A DNA stretch of 64,000 nucleotides from Ornithinimicrobium laminariae (GTDB taxonomy: Bacteria > Actinomycetota > Actinomycetes > Actinomycetales > Dermatophilaceae). Of this stretch, positions 30,178 through 39,158 are shown one piece after another; the stretch's first letter is position 1, and every line of letters begins with the position of its first letter. The position numbers and the translations under genes were made by a program. A model generated the notes under the pieces. The model was not told the origin of the DNA, did not search any database, and saw only the letters and a list, made by a program, of their open reading frames with translations. The DNA is taken from positions 558,001 through 622,000 of the forward strand of contig NZ_JAHZSU010000003.1 of assembly GCF_019457945.1 (NCBI RefSeq), in the 5' to 3' direction.

Positions 30178-30205
30178 CGCCGGGGCCGAATCAACGGCCC
30201 CGGCG
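30178..30205 (-). terminator. Intrinsic terminator after hflX
   Basis: A perfect 11-bp GC-rich stem (30178-30188 with 30195-30205) and a 6-nt loop, followed on the minus strand by TTTTGTGTGT. It ends hflX transcription 14 nt past its stop and only 23 nt before the next gene's start. Confidence 0.85.
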
Positions 30206-30218
30206 CAAGCAGTGAGTG

Positions 30219-31703
30219 TTAGCTGTCGCTGGGTGTGGCGGCGCTCATCGCGAATCCAGTCAGCGCCCCATGCAGGTCAGGGTCCACCTTGGCCTCCATG
30301 TGCGTGCCAGCTCCGGTGAACTCTTCCATCAGGACTTCGCCTTCGGCGTGCAGCCTGCTGACCAGGTCTCCCCGGTCATAAGGCAACAATACATCGACCA
30401 AGATGTCCGGCCGAGGGAGCGCGTCTTCGATCGCTTGCAGCAACTCCGGCATACCGGCGCCGGTGCGTGCCGACACAGCGATCGCGTTAGGATAGCGCCG
30501 CAACAGGCCATCGAGCACATCTTGCTCGGCGACATCTGCCTTGTTGATCGCGATGATCTCAATGATCTGATTGGCATCAACGTCAGCCAGCACTTCGTGA
30601 ACCGCTCGAATTTGGCCGTCAGGGTCAGGGTGCGCACCATCGACGACGTGCAGCAGCACGTCCGAGTCGGCGGCCTCTTCTAGCGTTGATCGGAAGGCCT
30701 CAACCAACTGGTGTGGCAAAGCACGGACAAACCCGACAGTGTCAGCGAAAGTGAAGGGTCGGCCGTCGGAGGTTTCAGTGCGTCGCACCGTGGGGTCCAA
30801 GGTGGCAAACAACTGGTTTTGCACCAGGACGCCTGCACCGGTCAACCGGTTCAGCAATGACGACTTGCCAGCATTGGTATAGCCAACGATCGCCACACTG
30901 GACACATGGTGGTCTTTGCGGGAGGACCGTTTGGTGTCGCGTGTCGTCTTCATCGCCTTGATGTCGCGGCGCAACTTGGCGATCCGGGTGTTAATCCGGC
31001 GACGGTCCAACTCAATCTTGGTTTCACCAGGTCCACGCGAACCGATCCCAGCACCACCGGCAACCTGTCCACCAGCCTGCCGAGACATCGAGTCACCCCA
31101 ACCACGCAGTCGCGGCAGCAAATACTGCAACTGGGCCAATTCGACTTGAGCGCGGCCCTCGCGGGACTTGGCGTGCTGGGCAAAGATGTCCAGAATCAGC
31201 GCGGTGCGGTCAATGACCTTCACCTTCACGACGTCTTCGAGGGCACGACGCTGGCTCGGCGCCAACTCGTCGTCGCACACCACGGTGTCGGCGCCTTCGG
31301 CTTCGACGATCTCTTGCAGCTCGCGTGCCTTGCCCGAGCCCAGGTATGTCGCGGGGTCTAGCTTCACCCGACGTTGCAGGACGCCTTCAAGCACGGTCGA
31401 TCCAGCTGTTTCAGCCAGGGCGGCCAACTCGCGCATTGAGTTTTCGGCGTCTTGGGCGGTGCCTTCCGTCCATACACCGGCCAAAACCACGCGCTCCAGG
31501 CGCAACTGCCGATATTCAACTTCGGTGACATCGTCGAGCTCGGTGGATAGCCCAGCGACGCGGCGCAGCGCAGCACGATCTTCGCGTTCAAACTGATCGC
31601 CGTCGTAGTTGATCTCCGTGTTTTGTGGACCGGAACTCTTATTCAGCGCCGAGGCGCGCTCATCGAGGACCGAGGTGCGGCGTGGCTCTTCGTGATTGGT
31701 CAT
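30219..31703 (-). CDS. hflX: Ribosome-associated GTPase HflX
   Basis: A 494-residue GTPase that binds and splits stalled or hibernating ribosomes. The N-terminal HflX domain (~55-195) contains GSGKARELQEIVE and the ATP/ribosome-binding GWGDSMSRQAGGQVAGGAGIGSRGPGE glycine-rich region. The G domain follows: G1 GYTNAGKSSLLN, G3 DTVGFVRALPHQL, G4 INKAD. Start ATG 31703 has AAAGGAG 6 nt upstream; the longer frame to 31775 includes promoter DNA. Divergent from the RsmC-like methyltransferase gene. Confidence 0.95.
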   Translation of the reverse strand: MTNHEEPRRTSVLDERASALNKSSGPQNTEINYDGDQFEREDRAALRRVAGLSTELDDVTEVEYRQLRLERVVLAGVWTEGTAQDAENSMRELAALAETAGSTVLEGVLQRRVKLDPATYLGSGKARELQEIVEAEGADTVVCDDELAPSQRRALEDVVKVKVIDRTALILDIFAQHAKSREGRAQVELAQLQYLLPRLRGWGDSMSRQAGGQVAGGAGIGSRGPGETKIELDRRRINTRIAKLRRDIKAMKTTRDTKRSSRKDHHVSSVAIVGYTNAGKSSLLNRLTGAGVLVQNQLFATLDPTVRRTETSDGRPFTFADTVGFVRALPHQLVEAFRSTLEEAADSDVLLHVVDGAHPDPDGQIRAVHEVLADVDANQIIEIIAINKADVAEQDVLDGLLRRYPNAIAVSARTGAGMPELLQAIEDALPRPDILVDVLLPYDRGDLVSRLHAEGEVLMEEFTGAGTHMEAKVDPDLHGALTGFAMSAATPSDS

Positions 31704-31805
31704 AGTCTCCTTTGGCTGACCAGCGCCTTCCAAGGGCGCGCAATGTTTATCTATCTTAGACAACGCAAGAGACACTGTTTTTTATCCCACTGTGCGTGGC
31801 TGACT

Positions 31806-31811
31806 TAGACT
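31806..31811 (+). promoter_or_regulatory. Putative -10 hexamer of a leaderless promoter (methyltransferase gene)
   Basis: TAGACT, 7 nt, then ATG 31819, with no ribosome-binding site in between. Confidence 0.5.
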
Positions 31812-31818
31812 CCGCGAT

Positions 31819-32442
31819 ATGTCCGACGACCACGACCACTACTTCACCGCCTCCCCAGCCTCTGACGCACAACTGCGCGAACGCTCGGTCACGCTGGCTG
31901 GCCAGCAAGTCACTGTCTGGAGTGCAGGCGGGGTCTTCTCCCCCGATCACGTCGACAAGGGCACCGCCATCTTGTTGGACAACGTGGAAGAACTGCCACA
32001 GACCGGCACGTTCCTGGACCTCGGCAGCGGTTGGGGACCGATCGCACTCACGATGGCCGCGCTGCGCCCGGAGGCCGCCGTCTATGGCGTTGACGTCAAC
32101 GAACGCGCCGTGGACTTGCTGCAGCGCAATGCCCAGCGGCTCGGGCACGCCCAGGTCGAGGCGCTCACCCCTGATGCGGTGCCCAGCGAAACGACTTTCG
32201 ATGTGATCTGGTCCAACCCACCGATTCGAATTGGCAAGGCCGCGCTGCACGAATTGTTAGAAACCTGGCTGCCCCGCATTGCCCCGGGCGGCCGCTCCGA
32301 GATGGTCGTCAGCAAGAACCTCGGCTCGGATTCACTGCAGAAATGGCTAGCCGACCGGTTCCCCGACATGGTCGTGGAACGGACGGCTAGCGAGAAGAGT
32401 TTCCGCATCCTAGTAGTGCGCAACCCTGCAGCGACTTCCTAG
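31819..32442 (+). CDS. RsmC-like class I SAM-dependent methyltransferase
   Basis: A 207-residue Rossmann-fold methyltransferase: SAM-binding motif DLGSGWGP (67-74), acidic D92 at the end of strand 2 (YGVDVNERA), and the NPPI motif (133-136) that marks N-methylation of adenine or guanine bases. Overall it matches the catalytic half of RsmC, which methylates 16S rRNA G1207; actinobacterial versions lack the N-terminal pseudo-domain, as here. Its stop codon overlaps the stop of convergent gabD in the palindrome CTAG. rRNA as substrate is inferred from the family. Confidence 0.83.
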   Translation: MSDDHDHYFTASPASDAQLRERSVTLAGQQVTVWSAGGVFSPDHVDKGTAILLDNVEELPQTGTFLDLGSGWGPIALTMAALRPEAAVYGVDVNERAVDLLQRNAQRLGHAQVEALTPDAVPSETTFDVIWSNPPIRIGKAALHELLETWLPRIAPGGRSEMVVSKNLGSDSLQKWLADRFPDMVVERTASEKSFRILVVRNPAATS

Positions 32443-33917
32443 GGAGCGGGGGTCAGCGCATACCGAGTCGTGAGGTATTCGCTAATCCCCTCGGGGCCAC
32501 CTTCGCGGCCCAGGCCAGACTGCTTCACGCCACCAAACGGTGCGGCGGCGTTGGAGACGACACCCATGTTGAGGCCCAACATGCCGGACTCAATGTCTTC
32601 GATTAGGCGCTGAGATCGCTTGAGGTCCTTGGTGTAGGCGTAGGCGATGAGGCCGTATTCGGTGTCGTTGGCTGCAGCGACAGCTTCTTCTTCGGTGTCG
32701 AACGTCGTGATCGCCAGCACTGGTCCGAAGATTTCCGAGGTCCACATTTTGGCTGCGGGAGTCACCGAGCTCAAGACGGTGGGCTGAAAGAAGTGCCCTG
32801 GGCCATCAATCGCTGCCCCTCCGGTATGCAGGGTCGCACCACCGGCGAGAGCATCTTCGACGAGTTCGCTCACCTTCGACACAGCGGCTTCATCGACCAA
32901 GGGGCCAATGGTAACGCCGTCCTCGAGGCCCGAGCCGATCTTCATCTCTTCGACAGCCTTCGTCATCCGAGCGCTGAAGTCTTCGGCCACGCTGGAGTGC
33001 ACGAGGAAGCGGTTAGCGGCGGTGCAGGCCTGGCCGATGTTGCGGAACTTGGCCAGCAACGCACCCTGGACTGCGGCATCGAGGTCAGCGTCTTCGAAGA
33101 CCAGGAACGGCGCGTTGCCGCCCAACTCCATGGACGTCCGAAGCACCTGGTCTGCAGCCAACTTCAGCAGTGACCGGCCCACGGCGGTGGATCCGGTGAA
33201 GCTCATCTTGCGCAATCGCGGGTCTGCCAGCAGTGGCTCGCTGATGGACGACGCCGAGGTCGTTGGCACCACGTTGACGACACCGGCAGGCACGCCGATT
33301 TCGTCGAGCATGGAGGTGAAGGCCAGCGTCGTCAGCGGAGTCTGAGCAGCCGGCTTGATGATGCTGGTGCAACCCGCGGCCAACGCTGGCCCAATCTTGC
33401 GAGTTGCCATCGCCAACGGGAAGTTCCACGGGGTGATCAGCAAGCACGGCCCGACCGGCCGCTGGCTGACGATGACGCGCCCGGTGCCCTCAGCATTGCT
33501 GCCGTAGCGACCACTGATGCGGGTGGCCTCTTCGCTAAACCAGCGCAGGAACTCGGCGGCGTAAGTGACCTCGCCACGAGCTTCAGCCAACGGCTTTCCC
33601 ATTTCGAGGCTGATCAAGCGAGCAAACTCTTCGCGCCGGGCAATCAGACCATCGAAAGCGGCCCGCAGCAGATCGGCCCGCTCGCGTGGAGCGCTCTTGC
33701 CCCAGGCGGCTTGGGCGGCATCGGCAGCGTCCATCGCCGCCATAGCGTCGTCCGAGCCCAGGTTGGCCACGGTTGTCAGCACCTCCCCCGTGGCCGGGTT
33801 AAGCACCTCGAAGCGCTTGTCCTCGGGAGTTTGCACCCAAGATCCGTTGATGTAGCCGTCGGTGTGCAAACCAGCGAAGAGCGCTTCGTTTGCTTGCGTG
33901 ATGTTTTCAATTGTCAC
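32439..33917 (-). CDS. gabD: NAD(P)-dependent succinate-semialdehyde dehydrogenase
   Basis: A 492-residue aldehyde dehydrogenase that oxidises succinic semialdehyde to succinate, completing GABA breakdown. Catalytic base E264 in MELGGNAPF and nucleophile C298 in NIGQACTAANRF are present, with TPWNFPL (~162-168) and FTGSTAVGR (240-248) of the cofactor site. GTG start at 33917 with AAGGA 7 nt upstream; the frame remains open to 34097 inside gabT but without support. It follows gabT by 49 nt. A related semialdehyde substrate is possible, but context favours GabD. Confidence 0.92.
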   Translation of the reverse strand: MTIENITQANEALFAGLHTDGYINGSWVQTPEDKRFEVLNPATGEVLTTVANLGSDDAMAAMDAADAAQAAWGKSAPRERADLLRAAFDGLIARREEFARLISLEMGKPLAEARGEVTYAAEFLRWFSEEATRISGRYGSNAEGTGRVIVSQRPVGPCLLITPWNFPLAMATRKIGPALAAGCTSIIKPAAQTPLTTLAFTSMLDEIGVPAGVVNVVPTTSASSISEPLLADPRLRKMSFTGSTAVGRSLLKLAADQVLRTSMELGGNAPFLVFEDADLDAAVQGALLAKFRNIGQACTAANRFLVHSSVAEDFSARMTKAVEEMKIGSGLEDGVTIGPLVDEAAVSKVSELVEDALAGGATLHTGGAAIDGPGHFFQPTVLSSVTPAAKMWTSEIFGPVLAITTFDTEEEAVAAANDTEYGLIAYAYTKDLKRSQRLIEDIESGMLGLNMGVVSNAAAPFGGVKQSGLGREGGPEGISEYLTTRYALTPAP

Positions 33918-33966
33918 GTGTTGTCCTTGACTGTGAGCGTTGATTCGGTGGCGTGAACGGTTGGTA

Positions 33967-35310
33967 TCAGGCGTTGGCGCGAGCGCCAGCCTCAACCTCG
34001 GCCAAGCCTTCGAGCAGAAGTTCGTTGGGGATCGACAGCGGCGGCAGGAAACGCAAGACGTTGCCGAAGGTGCCACAGCTGAGCACGATGACGCCACGAG
34101 CGCGGCAGTATGACGCGATGCTCGAGGTCAGTTTGGCATCGGGCTTGCCGGTCGCGGGCTCGACCAGCTCGACGGCGATCATGGCACCGCGGCCACGAAT
34201 CTGACCGACGCGTGGGTCCGTGTCGGCCCACAGCTGCAAACGGCCCTTAGCCACCGTCTCCACCTCGCGGGCACGCTCGACCAGGTTGTCCTGCTCGTAG
34301 GTTTTGATCGTGGCCAACGCGGCAGCGCAGGCGATCGGGTTGCCACCGTAGGTGCCACCGAGCCCACCGGCCTTGGGCGAGTTCATCACGTCAGCGCGTC
34401 CGGTGACTGCTGCCAGGGGCAGGCCACCAGCGATGCCCTTGGCGGTGACGATCAGGTCAGGCTCGATGCCTTCGTTTTCGCAAGCGAACATGGCGCCAGT
34501 GCGAGCAAAGCCAGTCTGGATTTCGTCTGCGATAAAGATGACGTCGTTCTCGCGGCACCAGGCCAACAGTGCAGGCAAGAAGCCGGGCGCTGGCTCAATG
34601 AAGCCGCCCTCGCCTTGGATGGGCTCAATGATCATGGCGGCCAAGTTGTTGGCGCCGATCTGGCTCTCCACCGTGGTGATGGCGCGGGCTGCTGCTTCTG
34701 GGCCACTCAGGCCATCACGCAACGGGTAGGACATCGGGGCGCGGTAGATCTCCGGCGCGAACGGGCCGAAGCCATCCTTGTAGGGAACGTTCTTGCTGGT
34801 CAGGCCCATCGTCAGGTTGGTGCGACCGTGATAGCCGTGGTCGAAGGCAACGACGGCGGTCTTGCCGGTGGCTGCACGAGCGATCTTGACCGCATTCTCG
34901 ACGGCTTCAGCGCCAGAGTTGAAGAGCGCGGTGCGCTTGTCGAAGGTGCCGGGGGTGAGCCGGTTCAGCGCTTCGGCGACCGCAACATACGGCTCGTAGG
35001 GGGTGACCATAAAGCAGGTGTGGGTGAACTCTGCTACCTGCTGCTGGACGGCCTCGACCACGCGGGGTGCACTGCTGCCGACCGTCGTGACGGCGATACC
35101 GGAGCCCAAGTCGATTAGCGAGTTGCCATCAATGTCGAGCACAACACCGCCATTGATCTTCTGCGCAAAGACAGGCATCAAGTTACCCACCGCAGTCGAA
35201 ACGGCCGCTTCTTTGCGGGCCATCAATTCAACAGATTTGGGTCCTGGCAGATCCGTTACCAACTTGCGCTCCTGCGGCAACTGGTCAACGGCCAACTCGA
35301 CGACACTCAC
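33967..35310 (-). CDS. gabT: 4-aminobutyrate--2-oxoglutarate transaminase
   Basis: A 447-residue class III aminotransferase moving the amino group of GABA to 2-oxoglutarate and giving succinic semialdehyde. Visible: cofactor-phosphate loop NSGAEAVENAVK (131-142), DHGYHGRT (157-164), EPIQGEGGF (229-237), DEIQTGFARTG (262-272) and PLP lysine K291 in TAKGIAGGLP. GTG start at 35310 with AAGGAG 6 nt upstream. It heads gabT-gabD and is divergent from a PucR-type regulator that probably controls it. Confidence 0.93.
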   Translation of the reverse strand: MSVVELAVDQLPQERKLVTDLPGPKSVELMARKEAAVSTAVGNLMPVFAQKINGGVVLDIDGNSLIDLGSGIAVTTVGSSAPRVVEAVQQQVAEFTHTCFMVTPYEPYVAVAEALNRLTPGTFDKRTALFNSGAEAVENAVKIARAATGKTAVVAFDHGYHGRTNLTMGLTSKNVPYKDGFGPFAPEIYRAPMSYPLRDGLSGPEAAARAITTVESQIGANNLAAMIIEPIQGEGGFIEPAPGFLPALLAWCRENDVIFIADEIQTGFARTGAMFACENEGIEPDLIVTAKGIAGGLPLAAVTGRADVMNSPKAGGLGGTYGGNPIACAAALATIKTYEQDNLVERAREVETVAKGRLQLWADTDPRVGQIRGRGAMIAVELVEPATGKPDAKLTSSIASYCRARGVIVLSCGTFGNVLRFLPPLSIPNELLLEGLAEVEAGARANA

Positions 35311-35421
35311 GTGCGACTCCTTCAACAAAAACAGTACCGGGCGCAGATGCCCACACTTCAAATCGTAGGCTCCGTAAAGTCCTCTGCGATATGCCTGTTT
35401 GGTGCACTCTGAAGAGCGAGT

Positions 35422-35436
35422 GTGCCACTTTGGCAC
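35422..35436 (+). promoter_or_regulatory. Inverted repeat, candidate operator of the PucR-type regulator
   Basis: GTGCCA-CTT-TGGCAC is a perfect 6-3-6 inverted repeat in the 138-bp gabT/regulator spacer. It abuts the regulator's -10 hexamer and lies 112 bp upstream of gabT, a placement fitting autoregulation plus control of gabTD. Confidence 0.5.
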
Positions 35437-35442
35437 TACGCT
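35437..35442 (+). promoter_or_regulatory. Putative -10 hexamer of a leaderless promoter (pucR-type gene)
   Basis: TACGCT, 6 nt, then ATG 35449. No Shine-Dalgarno sequence. It directly follows the inverted repeat. Confidence 0.5.
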
Positions 35443-35448
35443 CAAAGC

Positions 35449-36945
35449 ATGTCGGTTTCGGTGTCGGTCACGTTGCGCGATCTGTTGCATGCCTCTGAGT
35501 TGCGCCTGGTCCCGCTGGTTTCGGCGCATTCATCGATTGACGGCGACCAAGCCCCGGTCGACTGGGTGCACCACTCAGACCTAGCCGACCCCACACCGTT
35601 CGTTGCCCGCAACCAAGTGCTGCTGATTACCCGCCCCCGCAAGATCAGGACGGCGCAAGAGTACGACGTCTATGTCGAGCGTCTTGCCCGAGTGGGAGTG
35701 GTGGCCCTGGGCTTTGGCGTGAAGGTCTTTAGCGATGAGACTCCACCAGCCCTCATCGCCGCCTGCCACCGCCACCAGTTGCGGCTCTTTGAAGTGCCAT
35801 TTGAGACACCCTTCATCGCGGTCACTCGCTTTGTGGCCCGTAAGCAAGCCCAGATAGCCCAAGCTCGAGACGCCCAAACGCTCAGTGCGCTCAATGGTCT
35901 CTCGTCTGCGGCGCTTCGTCCCGATGGTGTCCGCAGCCTGCTGCGCGAGTTGGCCAAACGGCTCAGTGGAGACGTATTGCTCACCGACGTGTTAGGCACC
36001 GTCACCGCGAGCGCCGGCACTCCGGTGGCCCCAGAGATCGCAGAGCGGGTGCGCAGCGAGGCCCATCGCCTCGGCAGCCGCGGCCAGCGCGCCACCTCTT
36101 CGTTTGCGACTGATGATGTCTATGCCTCGCTCCAGACGGTCGGACCCGGCGAGGGTTTGCGCGGCATTCTGGTCGTGCTGACCCAGCGACCTGCCTCGCC
36201 CAGCGATCACGCGGTGGCCACCAGCGCCGTTGCGCTGCTCGCCTTGTTGCTGAAGCAAAAAAGCACGCGGCACCGTGATCATGCCTTGCTACGCTCCACC
36301 GTGCTGGAGTTGCTGCTGCAGGGTGAACCCAGCATCGGCCATCAGGTACTGTCGACCGTCGGTGAGGACTTGCCCGAAGCGCCCGTCGTGGTGGCCGTGT
36401 TTAGTGGCGCGCGCCCGTGGAATGCCCACCCCTGGGACTCGGGCTTTGTCGCCGAACACGACGGTCACCAAGTGGCGATCGTGTCTGCAACCGCACCCGT
36501 CCTGCAGGAATCCGCAGCGCTGGCAGCGCGTGGTGGGCGGGTCGGCCTGTCTGCTCCCACGACGTATACCCAACTTCCGATAGCACTCAGCCAGGGCCAG
36601 GCCGCACAACGCATCACCAGTGACGATGAGCCAGTGCGTGAGTGGGCACGCTCCTCAAGCCAGGGGTTGGAGTGGATCCAGGAGGTGCCGCACGCCAGGG
36701 CACGGGCCCGGGCCATCTTGGCTCCGCTGCTGGTCGAAGGCAGCGAAGAACTGCTGCCGTCCTTACGGGTATGGCTGGAGGCCACCGGATCGTGGGACGT
36801 CGCCTCTCGAGAGCTTGGGATTCACCGTCACACGTTGCGGCGCCGAATCAACACGATCGAGACAATGCTTGAGCGTGACCTCTCGGGCATGAACGCCAGG
36901 ACTGATGTCTGGCTAGCGCTGCAAGCCCTCGACGCCAACCTCTGA
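35449..36945 (+). CDS. PucR-family transcriptional regulator of GABA catabolism (GabR-like)
   Basis: A 498-residue regulator with the N-terminal PucR domain (~1-130, starting VTLRDLLHASELRLVPLV), a GAF-like middle part and a C-terminal helix-turn-helix (~435-495: WLEATGSWDVASRELGIHRHTLRRRINTIE). In Corynebacterium glutamicum a PucR-type protein, GabR, activates the GABA genes; the divergent gabTD here suggests the same role. The ATG 35449 is preferred to 35422 (inside the inverted repeat). The last 33 nt overlap the end of miaA on the opposite strand. Confidence 0.87.
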   Translation: MSVSVSVTLRDLLHASELRLVPLVSAHSSIDGDQAPVDWVHHSDLADPTPFVARNQVLLITRPRKIRTAQEYDVYVERLARVGVVALGFGVKVFSDETPPALIAACHRHQLRLFEVPFETPFIAVTRFVARKQAQIAQARDAQTLSALNGLSSAALRPDGVRSLLRELAKRLSGDVLLTDVLGTVTASAGTPVAPEIAERVRSEAHRLGSRGQRATSSFATDDVYASLQTVGPGEGLRGILVVLTQRPASPSDHAVATSAVALLALLLKQKSTRHRDHALLRSTVLELLLQGEPSIGHQVLSTVGEDLPEAPVVVAVFSGARPWNAHPWDSGFVAEHDGHQVAIVSATAPVLQESAALAARGGRVGLSAPTTYTQLPIALSQGQAAQRITSDDEPVREWARSSSQGLEWIQEVPHARARARAILAPLLVEGSEELLPSLRVWLEATGSWDVASRELGIHRHTLRRRINTIETMLERDLSGMNARTDVWLALQALDANL

Positions 36946-37902
36946 AGCGAACTGTGCCACCAGCGCTATCGCTTGCTCAAACAGGTCTTCGGCCTCATGG
37001 GGTAGCCACTGGATCCGAGGATCGGCACCAAACCACGCGTCTTGGCGCCGAGCAAACCGCTGGGTGGCAAACACGGTGGCCTCCTGGGCCTCTTCCTCGG
37101 TCATCTCGCCATCCAACTGAGCCAAAGCCTGGGCATAGCCCAGCGCGCGAGATGAGGTCTTGCCCTTCCGCAGGCCGTGCTGCTCCAATCGGGCGACCTC
37201 GGCGAGCAACCCCTGCCCCCACATCTGCTCAACGCGTGCCCGAATCCGCGCGTGCAGCACCGGACGCGGTGCCGAAAGCCCAATCAGCAAGGTGGGCTCC
37301 ATGAATTCGCGCTGCGGCATGGTGGCGCTAAAGGGTTTTCCGGTGATTTCAATGACTTCCAGGGCCCGCACAATGCGCCGCCCGTTGCGGGGGTCCATAG
37401 CGCCCGCCGCTGCGGGGTCAGCATCTTGCAACTGCGCAAACAGTTCAGCTGGCCCATGCGCTTCAAGCTCGGCTTCCCACTTGGCTCGCACGTCTGCATC
37501 CGTAGGTGGGATCTCAAGCCGGTCTAACAGCGCCCGGACATAGAGTCCAGAGCCCCCCACCACGATCGGCCAGTCACCCGCCGCCCGAATAGCGGCCAGA
37601 TCTTTGCGGGCAGCCGTTTGATAGTCCGCAACCGTCGAGGTGTCGAGCAAGCCCAGCACATCGAGTTGGTGATGCGGCACGCCCTGGCGTTGCTCGGGTG
37701 GCAACTTCGCCGTCCCAATGTTCATCCCCGCATACAACTGAGAAGCGTCAGCGTTGATGATTTGCGCCGAGCCAGGCACAGCCGCAGCAATCCGGAGCGC
37801 TAAGTCACTCTTGCCCGTCGCGGTTGCCCCGACCAGGGCGATCACCGGTGGAATTGGATCAGACTTCGGTGAGACACTGAGGTGAGGGGAGGTTTCATGC
37901 AC
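36913..37902 (-). CDS. miaA: tRNA dimethylallyltransferase
   Basis: A 329-residue enzyme adding a dimethylallyl group to A37 of tRNAs reading UNN codons. P-loop GATATGKSDLA (25-35), INADASQLYAGMNIGTAKL (DSxQ motif), QGVPHHQLDVL and VVGGSGLYVRALLD are visible. The C-terminal part includes FATQRFARRQDAWF. GTG start at 37902 with GGGAG 9 nt upstream. Usually miaA lies by miaB, dapF and hflX; here hflX is 5 kb away and the others are absent. Ends overlap the convergent pucR-type gene by 33 nt. Confidence 0.94.
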   Translation of the reverse strand: MHETSPHLSVSPKSDPIPPVIALVGATATGKSDLALRIAAAVPGSAQIINADASQLYAGMNIGTAKLPPEQRQGVPHHQLDVLGLLDTSTVADYQTAARKDLAAIRAAGDWPIVVGGSGLYVRALLDRLEIPPTDADVRAKWEAELEAHGPAELFAQLQDADPAAAGAMDPRNGRRIVRALEVIEITGKPFSATMPQREFMEPTLLIGLSAPRPVLHARIRARVEQMWGQGLLAEVARLEQHGLRKGKTSSRALGYAQALAQLDGEMTEEEAQEATVFATQRFARRQDAWFGADPRIQWLPHEAEDLFEQAIALVAQFASEVGVEGLQR

Positions 37903-37949
37903 TGGCGCATTCTCCCAGATTTACTTCCGTAACAGTCTTGAAAGGCACC

Positions 37950-38282
37950 ATGTCCGACAACTCGTTCAACTCTTCCGAAGCAGCCAACCAAGCTCAAGGG
38001 TTCATGACGGCTCTCTTTGACTGGCGCTTCCGCACCTTTGTTACGCCCAAAGTCGTGCCGGTCGTTTACATCCTTACGATGTTCGTCGGCGCCTTCTACT
38101 TCCTGTTCATCTTGGTTGCTGCCTTCCGCATTGACCTGCTCGCTGGCTTCTTCACCCTGATCTTCGGCCCGTTGGGCATGTTGCTCTGGCTGGTCTTCGT
38201 GCGCATGACCCTGGAGTTCTATTTGGCCATCGTGCGGATGTCGGATGACATCCACGACACCTTCGGACCAGGTCGGCGGTAG
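37950..38282 (+). CDS. DUF4282 membrane protein
   Basis: A 110-residue protein with two predicted transmembrane helices (~35-58 and ~63-90), preceded by a polar N-terminus with FDWRFRTFVTPKVV, the usual DUF4282 opening, and ending in a charged cytoplasmic tail. The function of the family is unknown. ATG 37950 has GAAAGG 6 nt upstream. It ends 2 nt before the PPDK regulatory protein gene, so it probably shares the operon with that gene and ppdK. Confidence 0.78.
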   Translation: MSDNSFNSSEAANQAQGFMTALFDWRFRTFVTPKVVPVVYILTMFVGAFYFLFILVAAFRIDLLAGFFTLIFGPLGMLLWLVFVRMTLEFYLAIVRMSDDIHDTFGPGRR

Positions 38283-38284
38283 TC

Positions 38285-39124
38285 ATGTCTCGCCCGAAGC
38301 TCGAGTTGCATGTCCTAGCCGATTCAACCGGTGACACCGCTGCTCGGGTTGCTCGGGCGAGCGCTACCCAGTACCCGCAATGGCAGGTACGCATCGTGCG
38401 CCACCCCCGTTTGGCTTCCCAAACGGGGGTTGCCGCCGTTTTGGCCGCGCTGGACCCCACTGAGGTCAAGACCGTGGTCTTTTCCACCATCATCAACACT
38501 CAATTACGCGCGCTGGTGGCTTCCGGGTGCGACGAGCTAGGAGTGGCCCACGCGGACCTTTTGGAGGCCAGCGTTGACGCCATGCGCGAAGCCACCGGCG
38601 AATCCCCCTCGGGCATCGTGCGCCCCGTCGGAGTCGGTGAGGACTACTTCGGGCGCATCGCCGCCATGGAGTTTGCGATTGCCAATGACGATGGCCACTT
38701 CGCTAACCCACTGACTGAGGCCGACATCGTCTTGGTCGGAGTCTCGCGCTCCGGCAAAACTCCGCTGTCGATGTACCTGGGCTATTTGGGCTACCGCACC
38801 GCCAATATCCCCATCATCCCGGGCATCGCTCCCCCAGAGCAGCTGTGGCAGGTTGACCGCACCCGGATCGTCGGCCTCACCGTTGACCCCGAGCGGCTGC
38901 AAAAAATACGCACCCGCCGGGTCAATTCGATGGGGCCGGGCAAAGGCAGCACGGACTACACCAACCTGACCAAGATCTTGGACGAGATCGACGAGGTTGC
39001 TGCTCTGCAACGCAAATTGGGCTGCCCGGTCATCAACACCACAGCACTCGCGCTCGAAGAGGCCGCCGGTCGTGTGATCGAAATCATGGAGACGCGCAGA
39101 GCCCGTTCGACTGGAGGGCGTTAG
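38285..39124 (+). CDS. PPDK/PEP synthase regulatory protein (bifunctional kinase-pyrophosphorylase)
   Basis: A 279-residue DUF299 protein. It inactivates its partner by ADP-dependent phosphorylation of a threonine beside the catalytic histidine and reactivates it by phosphate-dependent dephosphorylation. The nucleotide-binding motif GVSRSGKTP is at 152-160; the opening LHVLADSTGDTA is the conserved N-terminus. Its substrate must be the PPDK encoded 34 nt downstream, which has the target Thr (T457) two residues before His (H459). ADP, not ATP, use is family knowledge. Confidence 0.92.
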   Translation: MSRPKLELHVLADSTGDTAARVARASATQYPQWQVRIVRHPRLASQTGVAAVLAALDPTEVKTVVFSTIINTQLRALVASGCDELGVAHADLLEASVDAMREATGESPSGIVRPVGVGEDYFGRIAAMEFAIANDDGHFANPLTEADIVLVGVSRSGKTPLSMYLGYLGYRTANIPIIPGIAPPEQLWQVDRTRIVGLTVDPERLQKIRTRRVNSMGPGKGSTDYTNLTKILDEIDEVAALQRKLGCPVINTTALALEEAAGRVIEIMETRRARSTGGR

Positions 39125-39158
39125 CCTCAAAGGACCAGCAACGGAGCTAGGAGTCGCA

